DNA from: Cetobacterium sp. 2A
Lineage (GTDB): Bacteria; Fusobacteriota; Fusobacteriia; Fusobacteriales; Fusobacteriaceae
Reading direction: 5' to 3'
Assembly: GCF_014250685.1 (NCBI RefSeq)
Contig: NZ_JACFAJ010000010.1
Coordinates: 1 to 64,000, forward strand
DNA: 64,000 nucleotides
The notes beneath the pieces were generated by a model. The model had not been told where the DNA came from. It searched no databases and saw only the letters and a list, made by a program, of their open reading frames with translations. The position numbers and the translations under genes are program-made. This document shows, in pieces, positions 1-9,752 of this stretch (within the stretch, counting starts at the first letter, position 1; every line of letters begins with the position of its first letter).

Positions 1-37
1 ATTCTAGTTTACAAAATTAGATTATAGCAACTAGAAT
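1..37. repeat. inverted repeat upstream of recombinase gene
   Basis: The nine-base arms ATTCTAGTT (1-9) and AACTAGAAT (29-37) are exact reverse complements, 100 bp before the tyrosine recombinase gene. Spaced inverted arms of this size resemble recombinase core sites or an operator. The function is inferred only from position, and the window edge may cut the element. Confidence 0.3.
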
Positions 38-136
38 ATCTATATTTTAAAAGGATTTAATCTTGATTTAAATCTTGTATTAAGCTATAATAAAAACGTA
101 AACTAAAGAACACTGTAAATAAAGGAGTTTCATTTT

Positions 137-724
137 ATGAGTAATTTAATAGAAGGATTTAAAAATGAATTTATTTTGCAAATATTTGAAAATAGATTAT
201 ACGAAATTAATAGAACTTGTTTCTTTATTTGGAAGGTAGGAGTAAATTTAGCTTTAAGAGTTTCAGATGTTCTAAAAATTACTGTGACTCAAGCTGAATA
301 TTTTGTACTTCATGGAGAATATATAAGTAAAGACAAAAAGACAGGAAAAGCTAATAGAGTTAAGTTAAATAAAAATACTATGAAAGCTTTTAAAGAAGCT
401 TTAGAATTAAGAAAAGTTATTAATGTTACTGATAATCCTTATCTTTTTGTTGGCATAGGAAATAGAGCTAAGTCTAATAAATTTTTTATAACAAGGCAAG
501 CTGTTGATAAATATTTTAAACTAGCTGTTTCTGATGAAAATATTAAAATTAATATCGGTACTCATACAATGAGAAAAACATGGGGAAATCTCGCATATTT
601 AAAGGGATATAAGATAGAATTAATTATGAAAAGATTAAATCATTCAAACCAAGCAACTACTTTATTATATTTAGGAATTTCTGATGAAGATATGAATAAT
701 GCTGTAGCTGAATTAAATATTTAG
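137..724 (+). CDS. Short tyrosine recombinase (FimB/integrase-like)
   Basis: This 195-residue protein is a catalytic-domain-only tyrosine recombinase. The first catalytic Arg lies in LRVSDVLK (about residue 41), the His-x-x-Arg motif in THTMRKTWG (about 143-146), and the final His and Tyr in LNHSNQATTLLYLGI (about 168-179). It lacks the usual N-terminal core-binding domain, so in length it resembles FimB/FimE-type inversion recombinases rather than phage integrases. A clear AAAGGAG ribosome binding site precedes the ATG. A related protein of similar size is encoded at 59512-60084. It could act in inversion or integration of plasmid segments, but no substrate site is proven here. Confidence 0.85.
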   Translation: MSNLIEGFKNEFILQIFENRLYEINRTCFFIWKVGVNLALRVSDVLKITVTQAEYFVLHGEYISKDKKTGKANRVKLNKNTMKAFKEALELRKVINVTDNPYLFVGIGNRAKSNKFFITRQAVDKYFKLAVSDENIKINIGTHTMRKTWGNLAYLKGYKIELIMKRLNHSNQATTLLYLGISDEDMNNAVAELNI

Positions 725-1499
725 AATGGTTTCATAAAATCGATTTGAAAACTATGAAAATAAAAAAATTTACAAATATTAAATTTTCTATATTTTATGT
801 TATAGGTTATTTATATTTAAAAAGACATATGTTCCTCTTGTTTTTTATAAAAATTATAGAAAAGACTACAAGTTTAAAATACACAAAAATGGCTAACTTT
901 AAGAATGAGATAAAACTTAACAAATTAAAAAATCACTTTTAAACTAATCTGAAAAATACTAACAATTTAAATTAAATAGTAATTATATAAATTCTAAACA
1001 AATATGCATTATAAAAAACACCCATAATCTACAAAAAGTTGATAAATCAATAAAAAATTGAAGCCATCTTACTAAATCCTTTAAAACTCAAAAATAGACC
1101 GTATTCATTCTTGATGAACATTCACTAGAGACTATATTTTAAAATCGATTATAATCGAAATGATGATGTCAAATTTTTAGTACCTTCTAAAAATTCTATA
1201 TTATTATAAAAAATACTGGTAAAAAATAGATTAAAGATTTACACTAACATAATGCAAATCTTTAATCTATGAATTTTAATGTAAATATTCTCAATTTAAG
1301 AAAAAGTTTCTAACTTTGTTAAGAGCTTTTTTTGTATCTTAATTAGAAATCTTATTGTTAGAACAAATAACTTGTAGATTTTCATGATATTACACACTCA
1401 ATCTAGAAAATCTACAATTACTATTTATACTTCTAAAACTTTATCTCTTTTTTTGATTTTTTCTATAACAGAATACAATCGTAATTTTTTAAAGAGAAA
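725..1499. other. Intergenic region with IS relics, no intact gene
   Basis: No convincing gene lies here. A perfect 14-bp inverted repeat occupies 1227-1240 and 1256-1269 with a 15-nt loop and no strong T-run. The segment 1370-1425 closely matches the 5' end of an IS256-type relic at 31461-31515. Short open stretches read as decayed coding sequence but match nothing I recognise. Confidence 0.5.
1370..1430 (-). mobile_element. IS256-type element end relic
   Basis: About 55 bp, read on the minus strand, match the region just upstream of the transposase start in the IS256-like relic near 31.4 kb. Both share ATAAATAGTAATTG, a TCTAGATT block and GTGTAATATCAT. Here the coding part is gone. The arms TAGATTTTC and GAAAATCTA can pair within it. 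Confidence 0.4.
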
Positions 1500-1925
1500 T
1501 TAAAGTTCAAAACAATGATAATTTTTATATGCTAATATTTTATTATTGAAAATTAAATAAAAAATGATGTTTTCTATTTGGAAAAAATTATGGTATTCAA
1601 TAAGTGTAAATTTACTAGATTGTTCAGGAAATCGATTCTCAAAATATAGAAGATCTATTTGTGAAGTAAATAAAATATAATCTATATTATTTAAAGTATC
1701 TATAAATATCTTATTTGAACGAGTATTTAATATTTCCACTGTCGATTTTTTAAGAATGTGTTTTAAAGACAATTTCAGATTTTTACCTATCCAGTTATTA
1801 AGAGAAAAATCAATTATTAAAATATGTTTTTTCAATAATGGAATTTTCTTTTGTAAAATTTGATGGTAAAAAAATAGTGAAATTTTAAAGTAATCATCCT
1901 CTAAAAAACTTAAGTTATATTTCAA
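1500..1925 (-). pseudogene. C-terminal fragment of HTH regulator
   Basis: This fragment matches the C-terminal quarter of the intact regulator at 8264-9613. It includes a HILII stretch corresponding to HILIYIDSLNK and a following alpha/beta region reminiscent of the EIIB-like domain of Mga/BglG-type regulators. It lies in a different frame from the upstream piece at 1955-2698. The run of seven T at 2017-2023 (A7 on the coding strand) sits where one extra base would rejoin the frames. The first Met is internal, so this is not a separate gene. The frameshift could be a true mutation, a slippage site or a sequencing error. Confidence 0.65.
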
Positions 1926-1954
1926 TAAAAAGATTTTAAAAAAAGAAACAATAT

Positions 1955-2698
1955 TTATCGGAATATTAAAATCATTACCAGACGTAGTATAATTACTAAA
2001 ATTATAAAGTTCAAAATTTTTTTAAAATTTGAACACTCAAGAATACTTATGAAAAGATATTTGTCTACAGAGGAAAATTCAATATCAAAATAAAGTTCTA
2101 GCTCATACACTACTTGACTATAATATAAATTTTTTTTAGAGTAAAACTCTTCATGTAAAGTTAAAATTGTAAAAATAATATAGGGAAGATTATCTTTTAA
2201 TATTTGATGATTTTTCAAAATATTTGTACTATCAACTTTAATACAATAACGAGTATATAATTCTTTTGTTTTAAAAGAGAATTCACTAAGGAAACTTTCA
2301 ATATTTATATCCTCATTTTCTATATACAAATATATAAGTGTTACTTCAATTGCTTTAAATCCATAAAAATCTAGTTCTAAATTAAGTAATTTTGTTAATT
2401 TTTTTGTTAATAAAAATAGCTCATTTTTAAGTTTTTTAGAAATCAAATTATCTAAATATATTTTTAGAATGGGATTTAGAAAATTTTTTGATTTTAAAAT
2501 ATTAATTTCAGACTCAATTATTATTTTAAGTAGTAGCTGAATAAAGAATTTTCGAATATCTTCATTAGATCCAACTAAAAATGTGCCCTTCCATTTAACT
2601 TTTGATAAAGATAAATCATATTTTGAAAGTAATGCTGTAATTATTTTAAGATATAGTGATAGGTAATCATTTGAAGTAATCTTTAGATTTTCCCCCAC
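1955..2698 (-). pseudogene. Middle exon of intron-split HTH regulator
   Basis: From 2652 downward this fragment continues the regulator that begins at 3727. Joined to the N-terminal exon, it reads LTLSADLKIITALLSKYDLS, which lines up with TIKSDIIFIKQYIKKYNLN in the intact paralogue. The first 15 or so codons of the open frame (2653-2698) are the 3' end of the group II intron and are not part of the protein. The frame runs into an early stop at 1955, immediately beyond an A7 tract. The last residues (LILVIILRLV type) are therefore probably out-of-frame translation. Confidence 0.65.
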
Positions 2699-3366
2699 TC
2701 CACACCGTACGTGCGACTTTCACCGCATACGGCGTTCCATCAACATAAGAAGTTGACTAAGGCCCATTCCTCCCCCACTTATTATCACAGGTTCATTGGT
2801 ACTATAACCTCGCTCTCATAGAATTAAAGAAATTTCATTAAAAAATTAATTTATATTCACCAATATAAATACTGTATTCTACTTTCCACGTTCCATATTT
2901 TCTATCATAAAATTTACTTAGGTGGTTACTATAAGCCTGTGAACTTTATATTGCTATAGCAATACAGAGATTTTCATAGCGCAGATTTTTACTCATCTCC
3001 ATTCACCTTAACTAAAAGTTAAGTAAAACATTTCTATTTTAACGTTAATCTAGACTTTTTAATTCGTAACTTCGCCAGCTAAAAGCATCTCACCATATAA
3101 ATTTGACCTCCGGTCTATCATCATCTCAATCATCTCTGATTCGCATTTCCTCACCATTACATGTTAGGGATAATTCTCAACCGACTTCACCGAGCTTTAC
3201 ACCATTAAATTTAGTTAAATTTAATCGCATATCGGAGTATTAAGGAAAGCATTTCTGGGAATTATTCCATCATTCTACTTTTCGAAAATATAGTTCTCTA
3301 CTACTTTGATTAATTTTTAAAATCAATTTAGCATGTTATAGCTTTTCACTATAAAACGTGTCACAC
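2653..3366 (-). mobile_element. ORF-less group II intron
   Basis: On the minus strand the element starts with GTGTGAC, fitting the group II 5' consensus GUGYG, at 3366. It ends with GATTACCTATCACTAT at 2653. Just before the 3' end lies a typical domain V: GCCGTATGCGG, a GAAA loop region, then CGCACGTACGG (about 2700-2740), followed by a short domain VI. The length is 714 nt and no reverse transcriptase is encoded, so this is an ORF-less ribozyme that would depend on a protein in trans. Precise removal joins GCA-G to AT-CTT, restores the host reading frame and recreates similarity to the intact paralogue. The boundaries are inferred from that alignment and the consensus. Confidence 0.85.
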
Positions 3367-3727
3367 CTGCACTTAACGTTAGTTTTGTTATGTTTAACGA
3401 ATTGATTAAATTTGTTGAATCAATTTTTTTTTCAACCATTAGAGTCAAAAGAATATAGGTTTGTCTACATTTTGCTGATAAGTTAAAGGTAGCAAAAATT
3501 AATTCAGGATTAAATTCTTTAGAAGTTATTGTTAAAGAAAGAGAAGCTTTGTGTTTACTAATAAATCCTAGATTATTAGTAAGTAAAAAAAGATCAATTC
3601 TTTGTAATCCATTTTTAACCTGAGAAGAAGTAAGATTAAGAAAAGTTGAAATTTCTTCAGAAGTTAGAATCTTTTGCCCTAGAAAAGTTTTTAGAATGTC
3701 GATATCATTTTTATTTAAGCATGTCAT
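3323..3727 (-). pseudogene. N-terminal exon of HTH regulator
   Basis: The start is ATG at 3727 with an AAGGAGGT ribosome binding site, giving MTCLNKNDIDILK. A winged-helix region (LTSEEISTFLNLTSSQVKNG) is followed by a second HTH-like segment. The true exon ends at 3367; the codons from 3366 to the stop at 3323 are intron sequence. The gene is the paralogue of the regulator at 8264-9613 and likewise diverges from an Rrf2-autotransporter operon. After splicing, exon 1 joins in frame to 2652-1955, but the later frameshift probably leaves the product truncated. Confidence 0.65.
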
Positions 3728-3906
3728 GAATACCTCCTTTAATATTCTACTATTATATACTTGTATAAGATATATATCCATATTCTTTTTTTAAAAATAA
3801 TAAGGTATAAAAAATAAAAATAAAAAAAATAAAATTTATACATAGAAAAAAATATATCAAACTGATATATTTTAAGGAAGTATTTAATATAAAAATAAAT
3901 AATAAG

Positions 3907-4015
3907 ACTAATAAAGACTTGGATTTTTTAAACGAAAATTATAATAAACTTTCTTTATTTTTTATAAGAAGAACTTAATAGGTCTATAGCACCAATAAAA
4001 TTGATAGAAGATCTT
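3907..4015 (+). pseudogene. Relic of Myb/SANT-like gene
   Basis: This stretch aligns with the intact gene at 9753-10289. It starts at the sequence matching 10021 (CTAATGAAGACTTAG there) and then jumps to the region matching about 10196-10260. The intervening 140 or so bases are missing. The junction lies in AATAAACT-TCTTTATTT, which resembles both deletion endpoints, so recombination between the short repeats of the two SANT motifs is a likely cause. No start codon or long frame remains. Confidence 0.6.
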
Positions 4016-4124
4016 TCTTGAAAAAAAGATAATTCATAAAAATATAAAATTGTGTGTAATAAAGATGTATTTTTTCGAACTATAAAACGATAATAAGAGT
4101 CTGAATATCTTTCTTGGAGGAAAA

Positions 4125-4532
4125 ATGAGATTATCTTTAGAAAGTAATTATGCTTTAAGAATAGTTCTATATGTATATAAAACTAATGAAATACATTTAA
4201 CAAGTCATATAGTAGAAAAATGCCAAATTCCTAGAAGTTTAGGTTTTAAAATTATTACAAAACTAGTAAATCAAAAAATTTTCAAATCATTCCCTGGTAG
4301 AAATGGTGGAATATTGGCAATAAGAAATCCTGAAAATATCAGTATTTATGATGTGATTGGAGCTGTTGAAAATTTAAGTATAAAGGAATGTTTAGATAAC
4401 CCAGAAAATTGTGAATGGCGAAATGGAAAGTGTTCGGTGTGCCAAGAAATAAAAAAGGTTAGAAGTATAATGACATTAGAACTAAAAAAAATTAACTTTA
4501 AATATTTATTAGAAAAGGGGGAAATTTTATGA
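4125..4532 (+). CDS. Rrf2-family Fe-S type transcription regulator
   Basis: This 135-residue protein begins MRLSLESNYALRIVLYV, the classic Rrf2/IscR/NsrR start, with the winged helix following (IPRSLGFKIITKLVNQKI and the GRNGGI wing). Four cysteines lie in the C-terminal half (KECLD, ENCEWR, GKCSVC). In Rrf2 proteins such cysteines usually hold a redox- or NO-sensing Fe-S cluster. A GGAGG site precedes the ATG. The stop overlaps the autotransporter start (ATGA), indicating translational coupling. It probably autoregulates the operon in response to redox state or iron. The near-identical paralogue is at 10379-10786. Confidence 0.88.
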   Translation: MRLSLESNYALRIVLYVYKTNEIHLTSHIVEKCQIPRSLGFKIITKLVNQKIFKSFPGRNGGILAIRNPENISIYDVIGAVENLSIKECLDNPENCEWRNGKCSVCQEIKKVRSIMTLELKKINFKYLLEKGEIL

Positions 4533-7500
4533 AAAATGAAAAAATGATCAAAGGTTGTTTAAAGAAATATGTAACAATAACTCATGGTATATTAGTACTA
4601 TTTTTAATAACTGGAAACATTAGTTATGGACAGGAATGGATTAATGATAAAATTATAGTAGATGAAAATAGCATTGAAATACCAGAGGAAAGTACTGATA
4701 TAAAAAATGACGGAACTATTAAAATAAAACATTTAGAAGAAACTGATGTAAGAGTTACGAATAAAGGAAATGGAATGGTTTTAGGACAAAATATAACTGA
4801 TTCTAAAATAATTAATTCGGGAATTATAGCAGGGAACATAATAACAAGTATAAAAATTGAGGATTTTATAGAACCATCTGCCTCAGGAAATGGAATTTTT
4901 ATAAAGGGTGAAAATAATAGCCTTGAAAACAAAGGTATTATAACAGGTGAAGGTCAAAGAAATAAAATAAATTCACGGGCATCCCAATTTGAAAGATCTG
5001 GAAATGGAGTTTATGCAAAGGTATCTACTATTAACGAATTAAAAAACAGTGGAATAATACAAGGTGATGTAACTACTGGCTATATCGACTCAACTTTGGC
5101 AACCTCAGGAAATGGAATTTTTATTGGTTTTGATCCAGTTTATGAGGATCGGGATATGCCTGACGTTAATATCAATAGTATTTATAATGAAGGAATTATT
5201 CAAGGAAAAGCAATTACTGATAGTTCAAATACACCAAGCGGAAATGGAATAACAATATCAGGAAAAGTAACAAAGATAGAAACTCTTGAAAATAAAGGTG
5301 TCATTCAAGGAGAGGTAACAACAATTGATCCTCGTGATGACTATTTTGATAATTCGGGAAATGGTATACATATTAGTGGTCTTGATGTGACTATTAATAA
5401 TTTTAATAACTATGGAATTATAACAGGAATAGCAAATAATTCGAAAGGGAGGTCTGTAAATGGATCTATTGATATTAGCGGACAAAATATTTCAATAATA
5501 GGTTCTAATTTTGGAACTATAAATTCAAGGGGCGATAACCAAAAATATGCAATTGCCTTCAAATGGCTAGATATGCGGGGAGTACATTTTCCTGATCCTA
5601 ACGATTTTACTGTAGATACTACCTATAGAAATTTTGGAACTATGGCTGGAGAGAAAGGAATCATTTATTTAGATCGTTATGGGAGACCAGGGGCAATAGA
5701 TATAAATTTTGAAAATAATGGATTAATTGCAGGAACTGAAGTTTCAAATGATGATGCAAGGACAAATTATACAAATAATGGTGTTGCTATAACATTAGAT
5801 AATATAGGAAATATAACTAATATTGAAAATGGAAGTGCTGGACTTATCGATGGAAAAACTATTCTTAATGGAAATATTGTTGGAAATGATAGTTCTACTT
5901 CTACTCTAGTAACGGGTACAAATTATGATAACTATATAATCAATGGAGCTGGAGTAGATAAAGGTGCACTTGTTGTTGATAAAAATACGGAATTAACAAG
6001 TAGTATAATTAACGGATATAATACGGCTGTATATATAGAGTCTGAAAAAACTCTAACTGCAACTGATACTACTTTTAATGGTGGAGGACTAAAAAATGCT
6101 GTTGCAGTTATAAAAGGCGACGATGGAAATAATATATTAAATTTACTAGGGAACTCAATAATAAATGGAGCAGTAGATTTAGGGGATGGAACTGATACTT
6201 TAACTATAGCAAATACAGTTCAAATAAATGGTAATTTAGATGGTGGAAATGAGCTTGATATTTTAAACTTAGGAGAAATGACTACAACTAAAATAACACC
6301 AAATTTAAATATATTACATGATATAAATGGATTTGAAGAAATAAATACAAATGGAAATATAACGTTGTTTGAAACTTCTAAAATTAATTCTGATAATACA
6401 AAAGGAGATATTAGTTTAGAAAGTGGAAACTTAACTTTAAGAATAGACCCTACAAAAAAAGACAGCACTGATAAAATAATTGGGCATGCTCTATATAACG
6501 AAACGGGAGAGTTAACTGTTAATTCAACTGGTGGAAACTTAGTGCTCGGATTAAATGGAATAGGAGAAAATACTATTGTTGCTATGAATGGTACAATAAT
6601 TCAAAATTCAATGGACACTCCACACTCTGAAACAGATAAAATAATAACAAATTCATTAGTTCTTGATGCTATTTTACAAGAAGATGGAGATATCAAAATA
6701 GGAATATTAGACCGTATTCCTTTACCTCCAAAACCACCGATTAATCCACCAGTAGAACCACCTATTACTCCTCCAACAGTAATAGATTCATTACTTTATG
6801 AAAAACTAAATAAAGTATATCAGTCTACAGTAACTGCTGGAGAAATAGGCGCTTTAGCTAACACTACTCTTTTAGAAGATAAAACATACGAAGAATCTCT
6901 AGGAGGGTTATTAACGATACTTGACCAAATTTACGCTAATAATCCTTATGCGTATACTTTAAAGTCTTCTAGAGATAGTTTAAAGCTATTTGAAGACAAT
7001 ATGTCTTATCTAACAATCAAACCAAAAGAAAATGAGTGGATAATTCAAGGAAAAGGAATCTATACTGGTGTTAAGAATGATAATGCTTCTTCAGGAAAAA
7101 ATTACTATGGATTTGACACAGGTCATAGAAACTACAAAACTACGACTAGTACTTCTGGAGGATTAGCTACATTTGAATATGGACTATCAGATAAAACTTC
7201 AATAGGTGGAGTAATCGGAGGAAATAATCAAGATATTAACTTCAAGGGATCAAGTAAAATAAAAGGAAACTCCTTATATTTGGGAACGTTTGCAAAAACA
7301 GATATTAATAACTTTAAATTAATGGCAGGATTAGGATATCAATATACAGCAGCTGACGCGGATAGATCTGTATCAAATATGTATGACTCGTTTAAGACAA
7401 GCGATAAATATGATATCAACTCACTAAATGCTTTTGCTGAAGTAAAATACTCAATCGAAGGAAATGATAACTGGACACTAGAACCAAAGGCTAGATTAAG

Positions 7501-7912
7501 TTACTACTACATCGAGCAAGACAATGTAAATGAAGGATATACTCCAGGACAATTATCAATAGCGGTAGATAAAGCAAATAGTAATACAGCAGATTTAGAA
7601 TTAGTAATTGACTTAATCAAAAATGTGTATTTACAACAAGGTAAATTAAAAAATATATTCTCATTTGGGATAATAAATACTATCGGAGACAAATCTAAAG
7701 AATTAAATGGATACGTTCTAGGAAATTCAAAAGATGGAAACAAATTTGATATTCAAGGAGTAGAACTACCAAGAACATCAGGAAAAGTAGCATATAACTT
7801 AGAATTAGAACAAACAAGTGGAATGATATATACAGCAGGTGTAAGTATGGAATTTGCAAAAGATTATAACAGAAACGCAAGTGCAACAATAGGATTAGGA
7901 TATAAATTTTAA
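4529..7912 (+). CDS. Autotransporter AT1
   Basis: This 1127-residue type Va autotransporter begins with a long conserved N-terminus (MKNEKMIKGCLKKY) and a hydrophobic signal segment (ILVLFLITG). The passenger, to about residue 725, is built of beta-helix-like repeats with recurring NKGxIxG and SGNGI motifs. A proline-rich linker (PPKPPINPPVEPP) lies near residues 729-748. The C-terminal barrel ends GLGYKF with the expected terminal aromatic. It is expressed with the overlapping Rrf2 gene. Only about the last 1.15 kb is near-identical to AT2-AT4; the rest of the passenger is largely unique. It probably acts as an adhesin or other surface protein; no protease motif is visible. Confidence 0.9.
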   Translation: MKNEKMIKGCLKKYVTITHGILVLFLITGNISYGQEWINDKIIVDENSIEIPEESTDIKNDGTIKIKHLEETDVRVTNKGNGMVLGQNITDSKIINSGIIAGNIITSIKIEDFIEPSASGNGIFIKGENNSLENKGIITGEGQRNKINSRASQFERSGNGVYAKVSTINELKNSGIIQGDVTTGYIDSTLATSGNGIFIGFDPVYEDRDMPDVNINSIYNEGIIQGKAITDSSNTPSGNGITISGKVTKIETLENKGVIQGEVTTIDPRDDYFDNSGNGIHISGLDVTINNFNNYGIITGIANNSKGRSVNGSIDISGQNISIIGSNFGTINSRGDNQKYAIAFKWLDMRGVHFPDPNDFTVDTTYRNFGTMAGEKGIIYLDRYGRPGAIDINFENNGLIAGTEVSNDDARTNYTNNGVAITLDNIGNITNIENGSAGLIDGKTILNGNIVGNDSSTSTLVTGTNYDNYIINGAGVDKGALVVDKNTELTSSIINGYNTAVYIESEKTLTATDTTFNGGGLKNAVAVIKGDDGNNILNLLGNSIINGAVDLGDGTDTLTIANTVQINGNLDGGNELDILNLGEMTTTKITPNLNILHDINGFEEINTNGNITLFETSKINSDNTKGDISLESGNLTLRIDPTKKDSTDKIIGHALYNETGELTVNSTGGNLVLGLNGIGENTIVAMNGTIIQNSMDTPHSETDKIITNSLVLDAILQEDGDIKIGILDRIPLPPKPPINPPVEPPITPPTVIDSLLYEKLNKVYQSTVTAGEIGALANTTLLEDKTYEESLGGLLTILDQIYANNPYAYTLKSSRDSLKLFEDNMSYLTIKPKENEWIIQGKGIYTGVKNDNASSGKNYYGFDTGHRNYKTTTSTSGGLATFEYGLSDKTSIGGVIGGNNQDINFKGSSKIKGNSLYLGTFAKTDINNFKLMAGLGYQYTAADADRSVSNMYDSFKTSDKYDINSLNAFAEVKYSIEGNDNWTLEPKARLSYYYIEQDNVNEGYTPGQLSIAVDKANSNTADLELVIDLIKNVYLQQGKLKNIFSFGIINTIGDKSKELNGYVLGNSKDGNKFDIQGVELPRTSGKVAYNLELEQTSGMIYTAGVSMEFAKDYNRNASATIGLGYKF

Positions 7913-8263
7913 ATATATTATTCAAAAAATAATTTAAATACAAATGCTTCCAAGTGATAAAAACTAAGCTTTCAACGAATAAAATTTATTGGAAGCTGGA
8001 TTTTACTACTAAATAAACAATAACTGTTTAACTATTACTATTCTTTTAAAATTTCTAACCTTATAAAATGAAACTATCTAAAAAAAGTATTAAACTTAGG
8101 AATAATATTGAAGATTATGCTGTAAGAAAGCTTAACTTCTGAGACTATTGGAATAGGATATTGAGCTACTTATAAGGTTATTGTATTTAAAAATTAATTA
8201 TTAATCTAAATTAACAAAACCAGAAAATCTACTATCGTAGTTTTTCTGGTTAAAAATAAATAA
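7913..8263. other. Intergenic region between convergent genes
   Basis: No gene is seen. GCTTCCAA and TTGGAAGC arms near 7945-8000 could form a long-looped hairpin after AT1. A terminator for the opposite-strand regulator lies at 8218-8252. Confidence 0.5.
8218..8252 (-). terminator. Terminator after HTH regulator
   Basis: Arms AACCAGAAAA and TTTTCTGGTT with inner CTAC/GTAG pairs form a hairpin followed on the minus strand by a T-rich tract. It lies just after the stop of the regulator gene. Confidence 0.6.
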
Positions 8264-9613
8264 CTATTGAACTCTATTAAAAATAATAGCTTCCTCTAAT
8301 TGATATATAAAATGATAGTAATTTTCAGGATTGAAATTTAAAACAATTGAACTAGTATCAAAATTAGAATTTGTTATTATCAATAAATGTATTTTTTCTT
8401 TATGATAACGAATTAATTCTTCTTTGGTATCAAAAATAATTGAACATATTTTAAACTTATGGCGTATTTCCTTTTCTAAAAAATAAATTAACTCTTTATT
8501 TAAACTGTCAATATAAATTAAAATATGATTATTTCTGCTCTCTTCTATCTTTCGAATTAAAATAAAATTATGTATAAAAAAAAGAAAGCAATAATTTTCA
8601 AAAGGAACACTAACATTGTATATCTCTTTTAAATTTTTTTTAATAAATAAATAAGATTTATTTTGAATATTGTTTTCTGGGTTATTGATATCTAACATAT
8701 TATTTTTTAGTATTAAAAAATTTAAATTTTTAAAAAAAATTTGTTTTTCTTTCTTATTTAATTTCAGATTTTGAAGTGAATATTCATTACATAATTTAGA
8801 AATAAATAATTTATATAAAGTTTCAGAATTATTTTCAAAAGAATTAATAGAAATAAGACTTAATTCTTTGTCACAATAAGTAATCTTATTTCTATCTTCA
8901 AAAAAAACAAAATGTTTAAAAAAGTCATTATTTTTACTCGAAAAATCAACTCTTTTAATTTTTTTTATAATTTTATGCGCTATTAAAAAACTAATAATAT
9001 CCTCATTTATTGTTAAATAATATTTTTTTAATAATTTAATAATTTTAAAACGAGTTTTTTCAAGATTAAAATCTTTTAATAGATTACTAATAGATTCTCT
9101 ATGAAAATTTGTTAAACATATTTTTGTAAAAAATAAATATAAATTTTTTAATAATAAAAAATATCTGGCTGATAGACTTGAATCCGTAATAAAATATTTA
9201 TTTTTATTATATTCAAGATTCAAATTATATTTTTTGATATATTGTTTTATAAAAATAATATCAGATTTTATTGTTGTTCTAGAAACATCTAATTTTTTTC
9301 GTTCATGTTCCATATTGAAATCATTTTCAATGAGAAGCTGAAAAATTAGATATGAACGTCTTTCCTCTTGAGTTAAACTAGAGTGGCTATTAATTAAATT
9401 GATGATTGTTTCTGGAATATTTCCTTTTAAGTCTAAGTAATAATGTTTATTTGATTTTAGTATTTGTAAATAATCTTTAAAGTACTCGTTACAAAAAGTT
9501 ATGTTTTTATGAACTAAGCGTTGACTAGAAAGAAGAATAAGGCTTAATTCCTGGACTGTATATTCTTTTTCAAGTAATGAAAACAACAATTTTTTTTGAC
9601 TACTATTAACCAT
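8264..9613 (-). CDS. Large HTH regulator (Mga/BglG-like architecture)
   Basis: This protein has 449 residues from ATG 9613, chosen because GGGGG lies 7 nt upstream; an upstream in-frame extension to 9676 lacks such a site and runs through an inverted repeat. The N-terminus carries two HTH segments (YTVQELSLILLSSQRLVHKN and DVSRTTIKSDIIFIKQYIKK). The middle is helical and PRD-like. The C-terminal segment (HILIYIDSLNKEL onward) resembles an EIIB-like fold. This order is known from Mga/AtxA and BglG-related activators; the assignment rests on architecture, not on recognised identity. It is divergent from the Myb-Rrf2-AT2 operon and so is a plausible regulator of it. Confidence 0.65.
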   Translation of the reverse strand: MVNSSQKKLLFSLLEKEYTVQELSLILLSSQRLVHKNITFCNEYFKDYLQILKSNKHYYLDLKGNIPETIINLINSHSSLTQEERRSYLIFQLLIENDFNMEHERKKLDVSRTTIKSDIIFIKQYIKKYNLNLEYNKNKYFITDSSLSARYFLLLKNLYLFFTKICLTNFHRESISNLLKDFNLEKTRFKIIKLLKKYYLTINEDIISFLIAHKIIKKIKRVDFSSKNNDFFKHFVFFEDRNKITYCDKELSLISINSFENNSETLYKLFISKLCNEYSLQNLKLNKKEKQIFFKNLNFLILKNNMLDINNPENNIQNKSYLFIKKNLKEIYNVSVPFENYCFLFFIHNFILIRKIEESRNNHILIYIDSLNKELIYFLEKEIRHKFKICSIIFDTKEELIRYHKEKIHLLIITNSNFDTSSIVLNFNPENYYHFIYQLEEAIIFNRVQ

Positions 9614-9635
9614 AAAATTCCCCCAATATAAAAAC

Positions 9636-9675
9636 TGTACATAATAGTTCTGAAAAGTCTGAACTATTATGTACA
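9636..9675. promoter_or_regulatory. 15-bp inverted repeat in divergent regulator leader
   Basis: TGTACATAATAGTTC (9636-9650) and GAACTATTATGTACA (9661-9675) are exact reverse complements around a 10-nt loop, between the regulator start and the divergent Myb-like gene. It may be an autoregulatory operator or a leader hairpin; no T-run follows, so a terminator is unlikely. Confidence 0.6.
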
Positions 9676-9752
9676 TTGATAAAAAGTACCATGTAGAGTA
9701 TTATATCCTGAATATAGTAACATCTGCAAATAAATAAAAGAGGAAATGGTAT

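Noticed and set aside
745-942. Open frame of 65 codons after the first recombinase
   Set aside because: Low-complexity hydrophobic start, no ribosome binding site and no recognisable domain; probably random in AT-rich DNA.
7507-7743. Antisense open frame repeated in all four autotransporter barrels
   Set aside because: It is conserved only because the coding strand is; no start signal, and it is the mirror of barrel codons.
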